A stretch of 64,000 nt of DNA from Actinoplanes italicus (lineage in GTDB: Bacteria; Actinomycetota; Actinomycetes; Mycobacteriales; Micromonosporaceae). Shown in pieces: positions 50,299 through 57,961 of this stretch. The notes under the pieces were generated by a model. The model was not told the origin of the DNA and made no database searches. It was given only the letters and a program-made list of their open reading frames with translations. The position numbers were made by a program, and so were the translations under genes. Numbering within the stretch: the first letter of the stretch is position 1; every line of letters starts with the position of its first letter. The stretch covers positions 62,001 through 126,000 of the forward strand of contig NZ_PVMZ01000020.1 in the NCBI RefSeq assembly GCF_003001815.1. The letters are read 5' to 3'.

Positions 50299-51402
50299 TC
50301 AGAGGGCGATCGGGGCGGTCAGCAGGGCGGCGAGCAGGGCGGTCCGCTCGGCGATTCCGGCGACGGAGACCCATTCGGTACGGGCGTGCGCGCCCCCGCC
50401 GCGCGGAGCGAGCCCGTCCACCGTCGGCCGGCCCAGCGCACCGGTCGTGTTGGTGTCGGCCGCTCCGTCGGCGGGACGCCCGCCGACGCTCTGCCCGATG
50501 CCCGCGGCGACCGCGCGGACCTGTTCCAGCAGCGCGTCGCCGGCCGGGCCGGGCCGCCAGGTGGGCCGGTGCGACAGCAGCCGGGCCGACACGGCCGCCC
50601 TCGCCCGCACCGGCCGCAGCCGCCGCAGCTCACCGAGCACCGCCTCCTCGTCGTCCGGGTCCGCGAACCGCAGCCCCAGATCGGCGTGGGCGCTCCCGGC
50701 GACCACGTTGGTGCGCCCGCCCCCGGCAATCGTCCCGGTGTTCAGCAGCACCGGCCGGGACGCGGCCACCGACCGCATCCGGATCAGCTGGTCGACCAGC
50801 TCGTCGATGGCGTTGGCCCCGGCGTCCGGATCGAGGGCGGCGTGGGCCTCCACCCCGGTCACCTCGATCCGGGCCCGGGTGCTGCCGCGACGGCCGGTCT
50901 TCAGGTCGCCGCCCGGATGCGGCGGCTCGAGCCCGAGCACGGCCCGCGCCCGGGCCGCCTCCGCACGCACCAGGTCCCCGGCGGTGGGGGAGCCGATCTC
51001 CTCGTCGGCGACGACGATCACCCGTACCGCGGGATGGGGTCGGTCCTTGATCGTCTCCACCGCGGACAGCAGCGCCGCGATGCCCGCCTTGGTGTCGTAG
51101 ACGCCCGGCCCGCGGATCACGTCGCCGTCGACCGTCCACGGCATCCCGGCGAGGGTGCCCACCGGCCAGACCGTGTCGTAGTGGCTGAGCAGCAGGATCG
51201 GATCGCCGCCGGTCACGCCGTGCGCGGGCAGGGTCCAGATCAGGTGATCGCCGGTCGGGTGCGTCTCGCGGGTGGTCCGGAAGCCGGCCCGGGCGGCGTC
51301 GGCGTCGAGGACCCCGGCCAGGACGGCCAGCGCCCGGGCGTCCCCGGTCGGTGACTCACACAGCGTGTACCGGTGCAGCGCTTCGAGCGTGGCTGACGAC
51401 AT
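50299..51402 (-). CDS. M20 family metallopeptidase / N-acyl amino acid amidohydrolase
   Basis: A 367-residue dizinc hydrolase: metal His74 and Asp76 in S-H-Y-D-T-V, Asp103 in V-Y-D-T-K-A-G, catalytic Glu134 and metal Glu135 in A-D-E-E-I-G, and a dimerisation domain (180-290). M20 enzymes remove acyl groups or C-terminal residues. Divergent from a GNAT-SIS-racemase operon, where a deacylase would complete an N-acyl cycle. The start ATG 51402 lies 97 bases from the GNAT gene. Confidence 0.9.
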   Translation of the reverse strand: MSSATLEALHRYTLCESPTGDARALAVLAGVLDADAARAGFRTTRETHPTGDHLIWTLPAHGVTGGDPILLLSHYDTVWPVGTLAGMPWTVDGDVIRGPGVYDTKAGIAALLSAVETIKDRPHPAVRVIVVADEEIGSPTAGDLVRAEAARARAVLGLEPPHPGGDLKTGRRGSTRARIEVTGVEAHAALDPDAGANAIDELVDQLIRMRSVAASRPVLLNTGTIAGGGRTNVVAGSAHADLGLRFADPDDEEAVLGELRRLRPVRARAAVSARLLSHRPTWRPGPAGDALLEQVRAVAAGIGQSVGGRPADGAADTNTTGALGRPTVDGLAPRGGGAHARTEWVSVAGIAERTALLAALLTAPIAL

Positions 51403-51499
51403 ATGCGAAAGCTAAGTTGTGGGCTACCCGTTGTCAACGAGCGTTGATGTTGCCACGATGGCGTTCATACGAAACGTATCTTTGATCGGGAGGTGGGTT

Positions 51500-52141
51500 A
51501 TGGAGGTGCTCGTGCGAACGCTTGCCGGCCCGGCCGAGCTGACCGCGGCGGCGCGCCTCTATCGCACGGTCTTCGGTTACCAGCAGCCCGAGTACGGAGT
51601 CAGCCCACGCCTGCTCGCCGCCCTGCGGGAGAACTCGGGCTCGGTGATCGGGGCGATCGACCCCTCCGGCACCATGATCGGCTTCTGCTTCGGCTTCTCC
51701 GCGGTCGACCGCGGCGAGCTCTACCACTACTCGCAGGCCGCGGTGGTGACGGCCGAGGCACAGGGCCTCGGCGTCGGACGCCGGATGAAGCAGGCCCAGG
51801 CCGAGGTGGCGCGGCTCACCGGGGCGCGGACCATGCGATGGACCTTCGATCCGTACGCGCTGCGCAACGCCCACTTCAACCTCGGTGTCCTGGGCGCCAC
51901 CGGGATCCGCTTCCTGCCCGACTACTACGGCGGCGGGACCGACCGTGTCCTGGTCAGCTGGGATCTGTGGCACGCCCGCAAGCCCGGCGTCCCGGCCGGT
52001 GTCGTGCACGCCCCGGCCACCGACCGGGCCCGGCTGCGTGCGGGCCTCACGGAACACTTCGCCGCGGGCGCCCGCTGGACCGGTGCGACCGGGGACCCGG
52101 ACGGCCGGGTCAGCTACACGTTCGAGAATGGCGCACTGTGA
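51500..52141 (+). CDS. GNAT family acyltransferase
   Basis: A 213-residue predicted acyltransferase of the COG3375 type: A-A-V-V-T-A-E-A-Q-G-L-G-V-G-R-R-M-K is the acyl-CoA binding loop (Q/R-x-x-G-x-G), preceded by I-G-F-C-F-G-F. W-T-F-D-P-Y-A-L-R-N-A-H-F-N-L is typical of the group. ATG 51500 has GGGAGGTGGG just upstream. In racemase operons this type acylates D-amino acids. Overlaps the SIS gene (GTGA). Confidence 0.88.
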   Translation: MEVLVRTLAGPAELTAAARLYRTVFGYQQPEYGVSPRLLAALRENSGSVIGAIDPSGTMIGFCFGFSAVDRGELYHYSQAAVVTAEAQGLGVGRRMKQAQAEVARLTGARTMRWTFDPYALRNAHFNLGVLGATGIRFLPDYYGGGTDRVLVSWDLWHARKPGVPAGVVHAPATDRARLRAGLTEHFAAGARWTGATGDPDGRVSYTFENGAL

Positions 52142-52803
52142 CGATCCATCGTTCCACCCCGTCCGAGCGCTTCGACCGCAACGTCCAGCGCCGCTCCGCG
52201 CAGGTCCTCAAGCAGCGCGTCCTGGAACAGCAGCGCGAGGAGTTCGAGAAGGCGCTCGCCTGGGCCGCCGGGCAGGACGCCATCGAACGGGCCGCCGCGC
52301 TGATCGTCTCGGCCCGGCGCCGCTACCTTCTCGGGTACGGCAAGTCGCTGGCCTACGCGTCGATGCTGGCCACCGACCTGAGCGCCGGCCTGTCCGGGGT
52401 GCACCTGGTCGGCGACGGCTCGCTGCGGTCACTCGACGTGCTCAGCGACGTGCGGCAGGGCGATCTGCTCGTGGCCGTGTCGATGTCCCGGTACCGGCGC
52501 GAGACCGTCGACGTGGCCGCCGCCTACACGCGTCGCGGCGGCGACCTGGTGCTCATCACCGACGCCGACGACGCCCCGCTGATCGCCGCCGCCACCACGA
52601 GCATCGTGATCGGCACCGAGAGCGCCTCCTACGCGAACTCGCCCACCTCGGTCGTGCTCGCACTGCACCTGCTCGCCACCCTCACCATCGCCAGCTCCAA
52701 GGGCGCCGGCCGCCGCCTGCACCAGCGCGACGAACTCGCCGCCGAGCTGGGCCTCTACCACCGGGAGCCGCCTCCCTTCCAGGAGAGTGATGATCAAGAT
52801 TGA
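52138..52803 (+). CDS. SIS domain protein (RpiR-like, lacking helix-turn-helix)
   Basis: A 221-residue protein whose core (about 45-190) is a sugar isomerase (SIS) domain: Y-L-L-G-Y-G-K-S-L-A-Y, V-A-V-S-M-S-R-Y-R-R-E-T and V-L-I-T-D-A-D-D. It resembles the effector half of MurR/RpiR regulators, but the N-terminal 40 residues are a helix without a helix-turn-helix. It overlaps the GNAT gene by 4 bases and the racemase gene by 14. It may sense a phosphosugar or bind an amino sugar. Confidence 0.85.
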   Translation: MTIHRSTPSERFDRNVQRRSAQVLKQRVLEQQREEFEKALAWAAGQDAIERAAALIVSARRRYLLGYGKSLAYASMLATDLSAGLSGVHLVGDGSLRSLDVLSDVRQGDLLVAVSMSRYRRETVDVAAAYTRRGGDLVLITDADDAPLIAAATTSIVIGTESASYANSPTSVVLALHLLATLTIASSKGAGRRLHQRDELAAELGLYHREPPPFQESDDQD

Positions 52804-53902
52804 TCGGGTGGAGCTGCGCCGGGTCCGGCTGCCGCTCGTGCACCAGTTCCGGACCAGCTCGCACGCCAAGCGCGAACTCGAACACATCCTGGTCACGCTG
52901 ACCAGCACCGACGGGGCCGTGGGCTGGGGTGAGATCGCGTCGCTGAGCGGGCCGTACTTCTCCGCCGAGACCGTCGACAGCTGCTGGGCGGTCGCCCGGT
53001 CCTTCCTGGCGCCGCTCGTGCTGAACACCACCTGGGAGCACCCGTCCGAACTGGCCGCCGCCCTGGCCAGGGTGCGCGGCAACCACTTCGCGCGTGCAGG
53101 GTTCGACGTGGCGGCGTGGGCGCTCTGGTCGGGCGCGTCGGGCGTACCGCTGGCCAAGGCCCTCGGGGGTGATCGGTCCGAGGTCGAGGCCGGTGTGTCG
53201 CTCGGCATCGAACCGACCGTCGACGACCTGCTGGAACAGGTCGCCCGGCGAGTCGGCGAGGGCTACCGGAGGATCAAGCTGAAGATCGCGCCGGGCTGGG
53301 ACGTGACACCCGTCCGGGCGGTGCGCTCCGCCTTCCCGGACGTGCCGGTGCACGTCGACGCCAACGGCGCCTACCCGGCCTCGGAGACGGCCGTCTTCCG
53401 GCAGCTCGACGAACTCGGCCTTCTCATGATCGAGCAGCCGTACGCGCCGCGCGCCCTGCTCGACCACGCCGCGCTGCAGGCCGTTCTGCACACCCCGATC
53501 TGTCTGGACGAGTCCGTCGAGGAGGTCGACGACCTTGCCACCGCCCTGCGGCTCGGCGCGGGCCGGATCCTCAACATCAAGGTGTCCCGGATGGGCGGCC
53601 TCACCGCGGCGGTACGCGCGCACGACCTGGCCCGGGCCCACGACGTGCCGGTGTGGTGCGGCGGCATGCACGAGTTCGGCATCGGCCGGGCCGCCAACGT
53701 GGCCCTCAGCTCGTTGCCGGGATTCACGCTGCCGTCCGATGTGTCCGGCTCCGACAAGTACTACGCCCGCGACATCACGACGTCGCCGATCGTCAGCGTC
53801 CGCGGCCTCGTCGACGTGCCGTCCGCGCCCGGCCTCGGCCGCACGCCCGACCTGCCGTTCATCGAGGCCGGCACCACCGGCCAGGTAGACCTCCGTCGCT
53901 GA
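52790..53902 (+). CDS. N-acylamino acid racemase / o-succinylbenzoate synthase family
   Basis: A 370-residue enolase-superfamily enzyme with every catalytic residue: Lys163 and Lys165 (K-L-K), metal ligands Asp190, Glu215 and Asp240, and Lys264 on the opposite face. The positions agree closely with the Amycolatopsis N-acylamino acid racemase. No other menaquinone gene is near, and GNAT and M20 genes are, so racemisation of N-acyl (e.g. N-succinyl) amino acids is more likely than menaquinone synthesis. ATG 52790 follows GGAGAG; GTG 52787 is possible. Confidence 0.92.
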   Translation: MIKIDRVELRRVRLPLVHQFRTSSHAKRELEHILVTLTSTDGAVGWGEIASLSGPYFSAETVDSCWAVARSFLAPLVLNTTWEHPSELAAALARVRGNHFARAGFDVAAWALWSGASGVPLAKALGGDRSEVEAGVSLGIEPTVDDLLEQVARRVGEGYRRIKLKIAPGWDVTPVRAVRSAFPDVPVHVDANGAYPASETAVFRQLDELGLLMIEQPYAPRALLDHAALQAVLHTPICLDESVEEVDDLATALRLGAGRILNIKVSRMGGLTAAVRAHDLARAHDVPVWCGGMHEFGIGRAANVALSSLPGFTLPSDVSGSDKYYARDITTSPIVSVRGLVDVPSAPGLGRTPDLPFIEAGTTGQVDLRR

Positions 53903-53911
53903 CGGCCGGTC

Positions 53912-54706
53912 TCAGGCGCCGAACGCGGCCTCGATCTCGGCGGCGGTCAGGTTGCGGGCGCGGAACTCCGTCGTGCCGGACTCCAGCAGCTCGCGGGCCG
54001 CGTCGCGCAGCGCGCCGTACGCCGCCCACGCCAGGGCACCGCCGGTGGACACCCGCCGCACACCGAGCGCCGTCAGCTCCGGCACGCTCGGGGCGCCAGG
54101 CATCGTCAGCACGTTGACCGGCGCACCGACGGTCTCGACCACCCGCGCGATGTCGTCCGGCGCGGTCAGCCCCGGCGCGTAGAGCACGTCCGCCCCCGCC
54201 GCCCGGTACGCGACCAGCCGGGTGATCGTGTCGTCGAGATCGCCCTGCCCGTACAGATGATTCTCGGCCCGGGCCGTCAGCACCAGGCCGTGGCGCCGTG
54301 CCGCCTCGGCGGCCGCACCCACCCTTTCGACACCGGCCGGCAACGTGTCCACACTGCCGGTGGCCGGGTCGTAGTCCTCGATCGACAGTCCCGCCGCCCC
54401 CGCCGCCGCGAGCAGGTCCACCGTCTCGGCGATGCCGGCCGCGGTGTCCGCGTACAACCGCTCCGCGTCCACGCTCACCGGCACGCCGACCGCCGCGGAC
54501 ACCGCCGCCACGTGCGTCACCAGCTCGTCCCGGGTGACCTGCTGGTCGCGTTTGCCCAGGCTCGCGGCCAGCCCCGACGACGTGGTCGCCACGGCCTCGA
54601 ACCCGAGGCTCGCCAGCACCCGCGCGGATCCGGCGTCCCACGCGTTCGGCATCACGAACGTGCCTGTGGCGTGCAGTTCCCGGAAGCGCTCACGAACCGA
54701 TCCCAT
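53912..54706 (-). CDS. Isocitrate lyase / PEP mutase family protein
   Basis: A 264-residue TIM-barrel protein of the PEP mutase/isocitrate lyase family: P-N-A-W-D-A-G-S-A-R near 20, T-S-S-G-L-A-A-S-L-G, S-V-D-A-E-R-L-Y and S-I-E-D-Y-D (metal site). The lyase Cys motif K-K-C-G-H is replaced, so it is not a true isocitrate lyase; oxaloacetate hydrolase or 2-methylisocitrate lyase-like acts are possible. ATG 54706 matches family length. Confidence 0.87.
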   Translation of the reverse strand: MGSVRERFRELHATGTFVMPNAWDAGSARVLASLGFEAVATTSSGLAASLGKRDQQVTRDELVTHVAAVSAAVGVPVSVDAERLYADTAAGIAETVDLLAAAGAAGLSIEDYDPATGSVDTLPAGVERVGAAAEAARRHGLVLTARAENHLYGQGDLDDTITRLVAYRAAGADVLYAPGLTAPDDIARVVETVGAPVNVLTMPGAPSVPELTALGVRRVSTGGALAWAAYGALRDAARELLESGTTEFRARNLTAAEIEAAFGA

Positions 54707-54815
54707 GCTCCACACCCTGCCACACCGGCCGGGCGGCATCGACCGACGGCGGACACGCCGGACCGGTTCGTCGTGGGCCGTCCTCCTGGTTCTCGCCGAG
54801 CTGGACCGGGGTCTC

Positions 54816-54821
54816 TAGGGT
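54816..54821 (+). promoter_or_regulatory. Leaderless -10 box TAGGGT
   Basis: TAGGGT begins 13 bases before GTG 54829, with no ribosome binding site between. Confidence 0.5.
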
Positions 54822-54828
54822 TTGCCGC

Positions 54829-55338
54829 GTGGCTGTTTCTGAATACATCGCCCGGATGCGGGCCGAGATCGGGCATGACCTGCTGTTGCTGCCGGGCGCT
54901 AGCGCCGTGGTGACCGACGACGACGGCCGGGTGCTGCTGGCCCGGCGCTCCGACAACGGCCGCTGGTCGGTGCCGGCCGGCGTGATCGATCCCGGCGAGC
55001 AGCCGGCCGACACCGCGGTGCGCGAGGTTCTCGAGGAGACCGGCGTACGCGCCGAGATCGTCCGGCTCGCCGGCGTCGCGACCCACCCGGTCGTCTATCC
55101 GAACGGTGACCGGTGCGAATACCTCAACGTCTGGTTCCGCTGCCGGGCCGTCGGCGGCGCGGCGGGCGCCACCGACGACGAGTCGCTGGAGGTGGGCTGG
55201 TTCGCGCCGGACGAACTCCCCGAGCTGGACGAATGGTCGGTGCTGCGGATCTCGACGGCCCTCGCCGAGTCCGGCCCGGCCTGGTTCACGACGGCCGGCG
55301 AGAAACACCCCGCCCTCAACAGACCCGACAACCTCTAG
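54829..55338 (+). CDS. Nudix hydrolase
   Basis: A 169-residue Nudix pyrophosphohydrolase with a complete Nudix box: G-V-I-D-P-G-E-Q-P-A-D-T-A-V-R-E-V-L-E-E then T-G-V (about 51-73). Upstream is L-L-L-P-G-A-S-A-V-V-T, typical of enzymes of the MutT/NudC type that clean nucleoside diphosphate derivatives. Substrate unknown. GTG 54829 fixed by the TAGGGT box. Confidence 0.93.
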   Translation: MAVSEYIARMRAEIGHDLLLLPGASAVVTDDDGRVLLARRSDNGRWSVPAGVIDPGEQPADTAVREVLEETGVRAEIVRLAGVATHPVVYPNGDRCEYLNVWFRCRAVGGAAGATDDESLEVGWFAPDELPELDEWSVLRISTALAESGPAWFTTAGEKHPALNRPDNL

Positions 55339-55358
55339 CCGTACGGACGTCGTCCCTC

Positions 55359-55481
55359 CACAGATCTTGTGAGGTACGGGTCGACATCGCGGCACAACCT
55401 CACAAGTTCTGTGAAGGGGAACCGCGCCTCCCGCGATCTTGTGCGCTTCCGGTCAGCCGGACGGCACAACCTCACAAGATC
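55359..55481. repeat. Two AGATCTTGTG palindromic elements
   Basis: First element: CACAGATCTTGTGAGGT (55359-55375) and its complement with one mismatch (55397-55413). Second: GATCTTGTG (55435-55443) and CACAAGATC (55473-55481). They share arms with the four elements at 33351-33654, so they are one dispersed family. They lie between the Nudix gene and a minus-strand gene and may serve as terminators. Confidence 0.85.
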
Positions 55482-55503
55482 TGTCGCAGCGGGCGGTGAC
55501 GGC

Positions 55504-56154
55504 CTAGTCGAAGACCGAGATCCGGGTGCGGTGGTGGCGCGGCGTCTCGATCTCGTCGGCAACCGCGACCGCCAGATCGGCGTACGACAGATGCGCGCCG
55601 CCGCCCCTCTCGCCCCCGGTGCGGTAGGTCCCGAGCCGCGGACCCGAGGCGTCGAGCTGCGCGGGCGGGGTGAGCACCAGCCAGTCGACCGGCGTGTCCG
55701 CGGACCGCAGACGTTCGAGCCCGGCCGTGTGCGCCAGCGCGAACTGCCGGAACTCGGCCGGCAGCACCGACGGATCGTCGTAGAGCGGCCTGCCCTCGCC
55801 GTCGAGCAGGTTGACGAACAGGCCGACCACGATCAGGCGGGGGACCCCGGCGGCGGCCAGTCCGCCGAGCAGGGCGTCGGTGGCTTTGACGTAGAACTCG
55901 TCGTCCAGGGCGAGATTCGCCAACTCCTCCGGCCCGGAGGCCGGCGACACCGCGTTGACGGCGGCGTCGTGCCCGGCGACGAGATCGGCGATGGATCCCG
56001 CGTCGAGGATGTCACCCTGGACGACGCGGCCGGGCAGACGGTGCTTGGCGGGGTCACGGACGACGGAGGTCACCTGGAAGCCGCGGCGCTCGGCCTCGGC
56101 GGTCACGGCCCGGCCGGCACGGCCACCGGCTCCGAAGACAACGATGCTGGTCAT
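55504..56154 (-). CDS. NAD(P)-binding Rossmann protein (atypical SDR)
   Basis: A 216-residue protein with the nucleotide loop V-F-G-A-G-G-R-A-G-R-A at 6-16 and V-V-R-D-P-A-K as the strand-2 basic group selecting NADPH, then V-V-Q-G-D-I-L-D. It belongs to the NAD(P)H-binding, atypical short-chain reductase group (NmrA-like). Start ATG 56154 has TAGCGT 13 bases upstream (complement 56162-56167). Divergent from an HxlR regulator that is its likely controller. Confidence 0.9.
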   Translation of the reverse strand: MTSIVVFGAGGRAGRAVTAEAERRGFQVTSVVRDPAKHRLPGRVVQGDILDAGSIADLVAGHDAAVNAVSPASGPEELANLALDDEFYVKATDALLGGLAAAGVPRLIVVGLFVNLLDGEGRPLYDDPSVLPAEFRQFALAHTAGLERLRSADTPVDWLVLTPPAQLDASGPRLGTYRTGGERGGGAHLSYADLAVAVADEIETPRHHRTRISVFD

Positions 56155-56204
56155 GCGCCGGACGCTAGCCGCGGAGCACCTGGTTACCGCAACGATACCG
56201 AGGC

Positions 56205-56210
56205 TAACCT
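56205..56210 (+). promoter_or_regulatory. Leaderless -10 box TAACCT
   Basis: TAACCT begins 13 bases before GTG 56218 of the HxlR gene. The facing box of the reductase gene is 38 bases away. Confidence 0.45.
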
Positions 56211-56217
56211 GGGCGTC

Positions 56218-56583
56218 GTGACGACTCTCGATCCGGACATGTTCGCGCCCGAGTGCCCGTCCCGCCTGATGCCGCTGCAGATCGGCGACAAGTGGACCGC
56301 GATGATCGTCATCTGCCTGGAACACGGCCCGCGCCGGTTCGGCGAGCTGCTCGTGCCGCTGCGGTCGATCACCAAGAAGGTGCTGGCCGAGACCCTGCGG
56401 GCGATGGAACGCGACGGCATGGTGACGCGTACGGAGTATCCGGCGAACCCACCCCACGTCGAGTATGAGCTGACCGCCCTCGGCCGCAGCCTGCTCACCC
56501 TGATCGACGCGTCCCGCGAGTGGTGCCGCGAGCACCTGCCCGAACTCGCCGAGGCCCGTGCCCGCAGCAGCGCGAACGGCTAG
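56218..56583 (+). CDS. HxlR-family transcriptional regulator
   Basis: A 121-residue winged helix protein: C-P-S-R-L-M-P-L-Q-I-G-D-K-W-T with the conserved Cys near 13, F-G-E-L-L-V-P-L-R-S-I-T-K-K-V-L (recognition helix) and V-E-Y-E-L-T-A-L-G-R-S-L (wing). HxlR proteins often respond to quinones or aldehydes and control a divergent reductase, as here. It ends 4 bases inside the converging aminotransferase gene. Confidence 0.93.
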   Translation: MTTLDPDMFAPECPSRLMPLQIGDKWTAMIVICLEHGPRRFGELLVPLRSITKKVLAETLRAMERDGMVTRTEYPANPPHVEYELTALGRSLLTLIDASREWCREHLPELAEARARSSANG

Positions 56584-57938
56584 ATCAGCTCCTTCAGGGC
56601 CGCGTCGAAGATCTCGTGGTGCCGGGCCACGTCGTTCAGCGACGTCGTCGGGCACATCAGCGCCATGTTGTGGAACGGCGTCAGCAGCACACCCCGGTTC
56701 GCCAGGTAGACGTGCAGGAAGTCCTCCAGCTCGGCGTCGGCGCTCGCGGCCGACTCGGTGCCGTTGCGCGGGGCGGGACTCGCGAACCGGTACTCGACCC
56801 GGGCGCCCAGACGGCTCACGGACCACGGCAGGCCGTACCCACCGATGATTTTGATCAGTCCCTCGGCGAACGCCGAAGCCGTCGCGATCATGCTGTCGAA
56901 CGCGGACTCGGTGAGCACGTGCTCGAGCGTGGCCCGGGTCGCGGCCATCGACACCGGGTTGCCGGCGAGGGTCCCGCCGACGCCACCCATGTCGATGAGG
57001 TCCAGGTCAGCCCGTCCTTGAAGAGATGCGACAAGGTCAGAGCCGAGGCCGTACGCCCCGACGGGCACCCCGCCTCCGATGGCCTTGCCGATCGTCACCA
57101 CGTCCGGCTCCAGGCCCCAGAACGCGGTCGCCCCGCCCGGCCCGGCCGAGAACGTGTGGGTCTCGTCGTTGATCAGGTACGTGCCGTACTTCCTGGTCAG
57201 CTCCCGCACGCCGGCCAGGTAGCCGTCCTCGGGCAGCACGATTCCGATGTTCGTGAGCGCCGGCTCCATCAGTACCGCCGCGACGTCGCCGTGCGCGAGC
57301 TCCCGCTCCAGCCCGGCCAGGTCGTTGAACTCGGCGACACGGCTGGTCAGTGTCACGTCGACCGGCGCGCCCACGTTGCCGTCACGGCTCGTACCCCGGC
57401 CGTCGGGTCCGACAACGATCAGCGACTCGTCGACCGAACCGTGGTAGCAGTAGCTGTTTACGAGGATCTTCGACCGTCCGGTGACCGCGCGCAGCAGCCG
57501 GATCGCCCAGCGGTTCGCGTCCGTTGCCGTCAGCGAGAAGCTCCACGCCGGCACCCCGAACCGGCGGGCCAGCTCGGCGCCCGCGACGGCCGCGTCCTCG
57601 GTCGGCATCATCGTGCTCAGCCCGTTGCGGACACGCTCGGTGACGGCGGCGACCACCGGCTCGGGGGAGTGGCCGGCCATCGCGCCCGTGTCACCGAGGG
57701 CGAAGTCGATGAACTCGTTGCCGTCGACGTCGACGATCCGGTTGCCGTACGCCCGGTCCAGATAGATCGGGAAATCCCCGGCTGCCTTGTTCATCCAGGT
57801 CATCGGGACACGGCCGAAGAGATTATCCGATCGGTCGTACGCGGAGCGCGAACCGGCGTGGCGGTCGGCGAAGGTGGCGCGCTCTCGGTCGGTGAGAGTC
57901 TTCAAATGGGCGCGAGAAACCCCGGAATCCGTCGACAT
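56580..57938 (-). CDS. Class III aminotransferase (glutamate-1-semialdehyde mutase-like)
   Basis: A 452-residue PLP enzyme: cofactor Asp in L-I-N-D-E-T-H-T-F and Lys in T-I-G-K-A-I-G-G-G-V-P-V-G, with the entry Y-L-D-R-A-Y-G-N-R-I-V-D-V-D-G-N. The closest layout is glutamate-1-semialdehyde 2,1-aminomutase-like aminotransferases, but no heme gene is near, so a transaminase of an unknown amino acid is equally likely. ATG 57938 has TAGCGT 12 bases upstream (complement 57945-57950). Confidence 0.9.
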   Translation of the reverse strand: MSTDSGVSRAHLKTLTDRERATFADRHAGSRSAYDRSDNLFGRVPMTWMNKAAGDFPIYLDRAYGNRIVDVDGNEFIDFALGDTGAMAGHSPEPVVAAVTERVRNGLSTMMPTEDAAVAGAELARRFGVPAWSFSLTATDANRWAIRLLRAVTGRSKILVNSYCYHGSVDESLIVVGPDGRGTSRDGNVGAPVDVTLTSRVAEFNDLAGLERELAHGDVAAVLMEPALTNIGIVLPEDGYLAGVRELTRKYGTYLINDETHTFSAGPGGATAFWGLEPDVVTIGKAIGGGVPVGAYGLGSDLVASLQGRADLDLIDMGGVGGTLAGNPVSMAATRATLEHVLTESAFDSMIATASAFAEGLIKIIGGYGLPWSVSRLGARVEYRFASPAPRNGTESAASADAELEDFLHVYLANRGVLLTPFHNMALMCPTTSLNDVARHHEIFDAALKELI

Positions 57939-57961
57939 GGCGCGACGCTACCAGGGAATCG

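Noticed and set aside
52790..53902. Menaquinone menC (o-succinylbenzoate synthase) as the sole role
   Set aside because: No men genes are nearby, and GNAT and M20 neighbours plus racemase-type residue spacing favour N-acylamino acid racemase.
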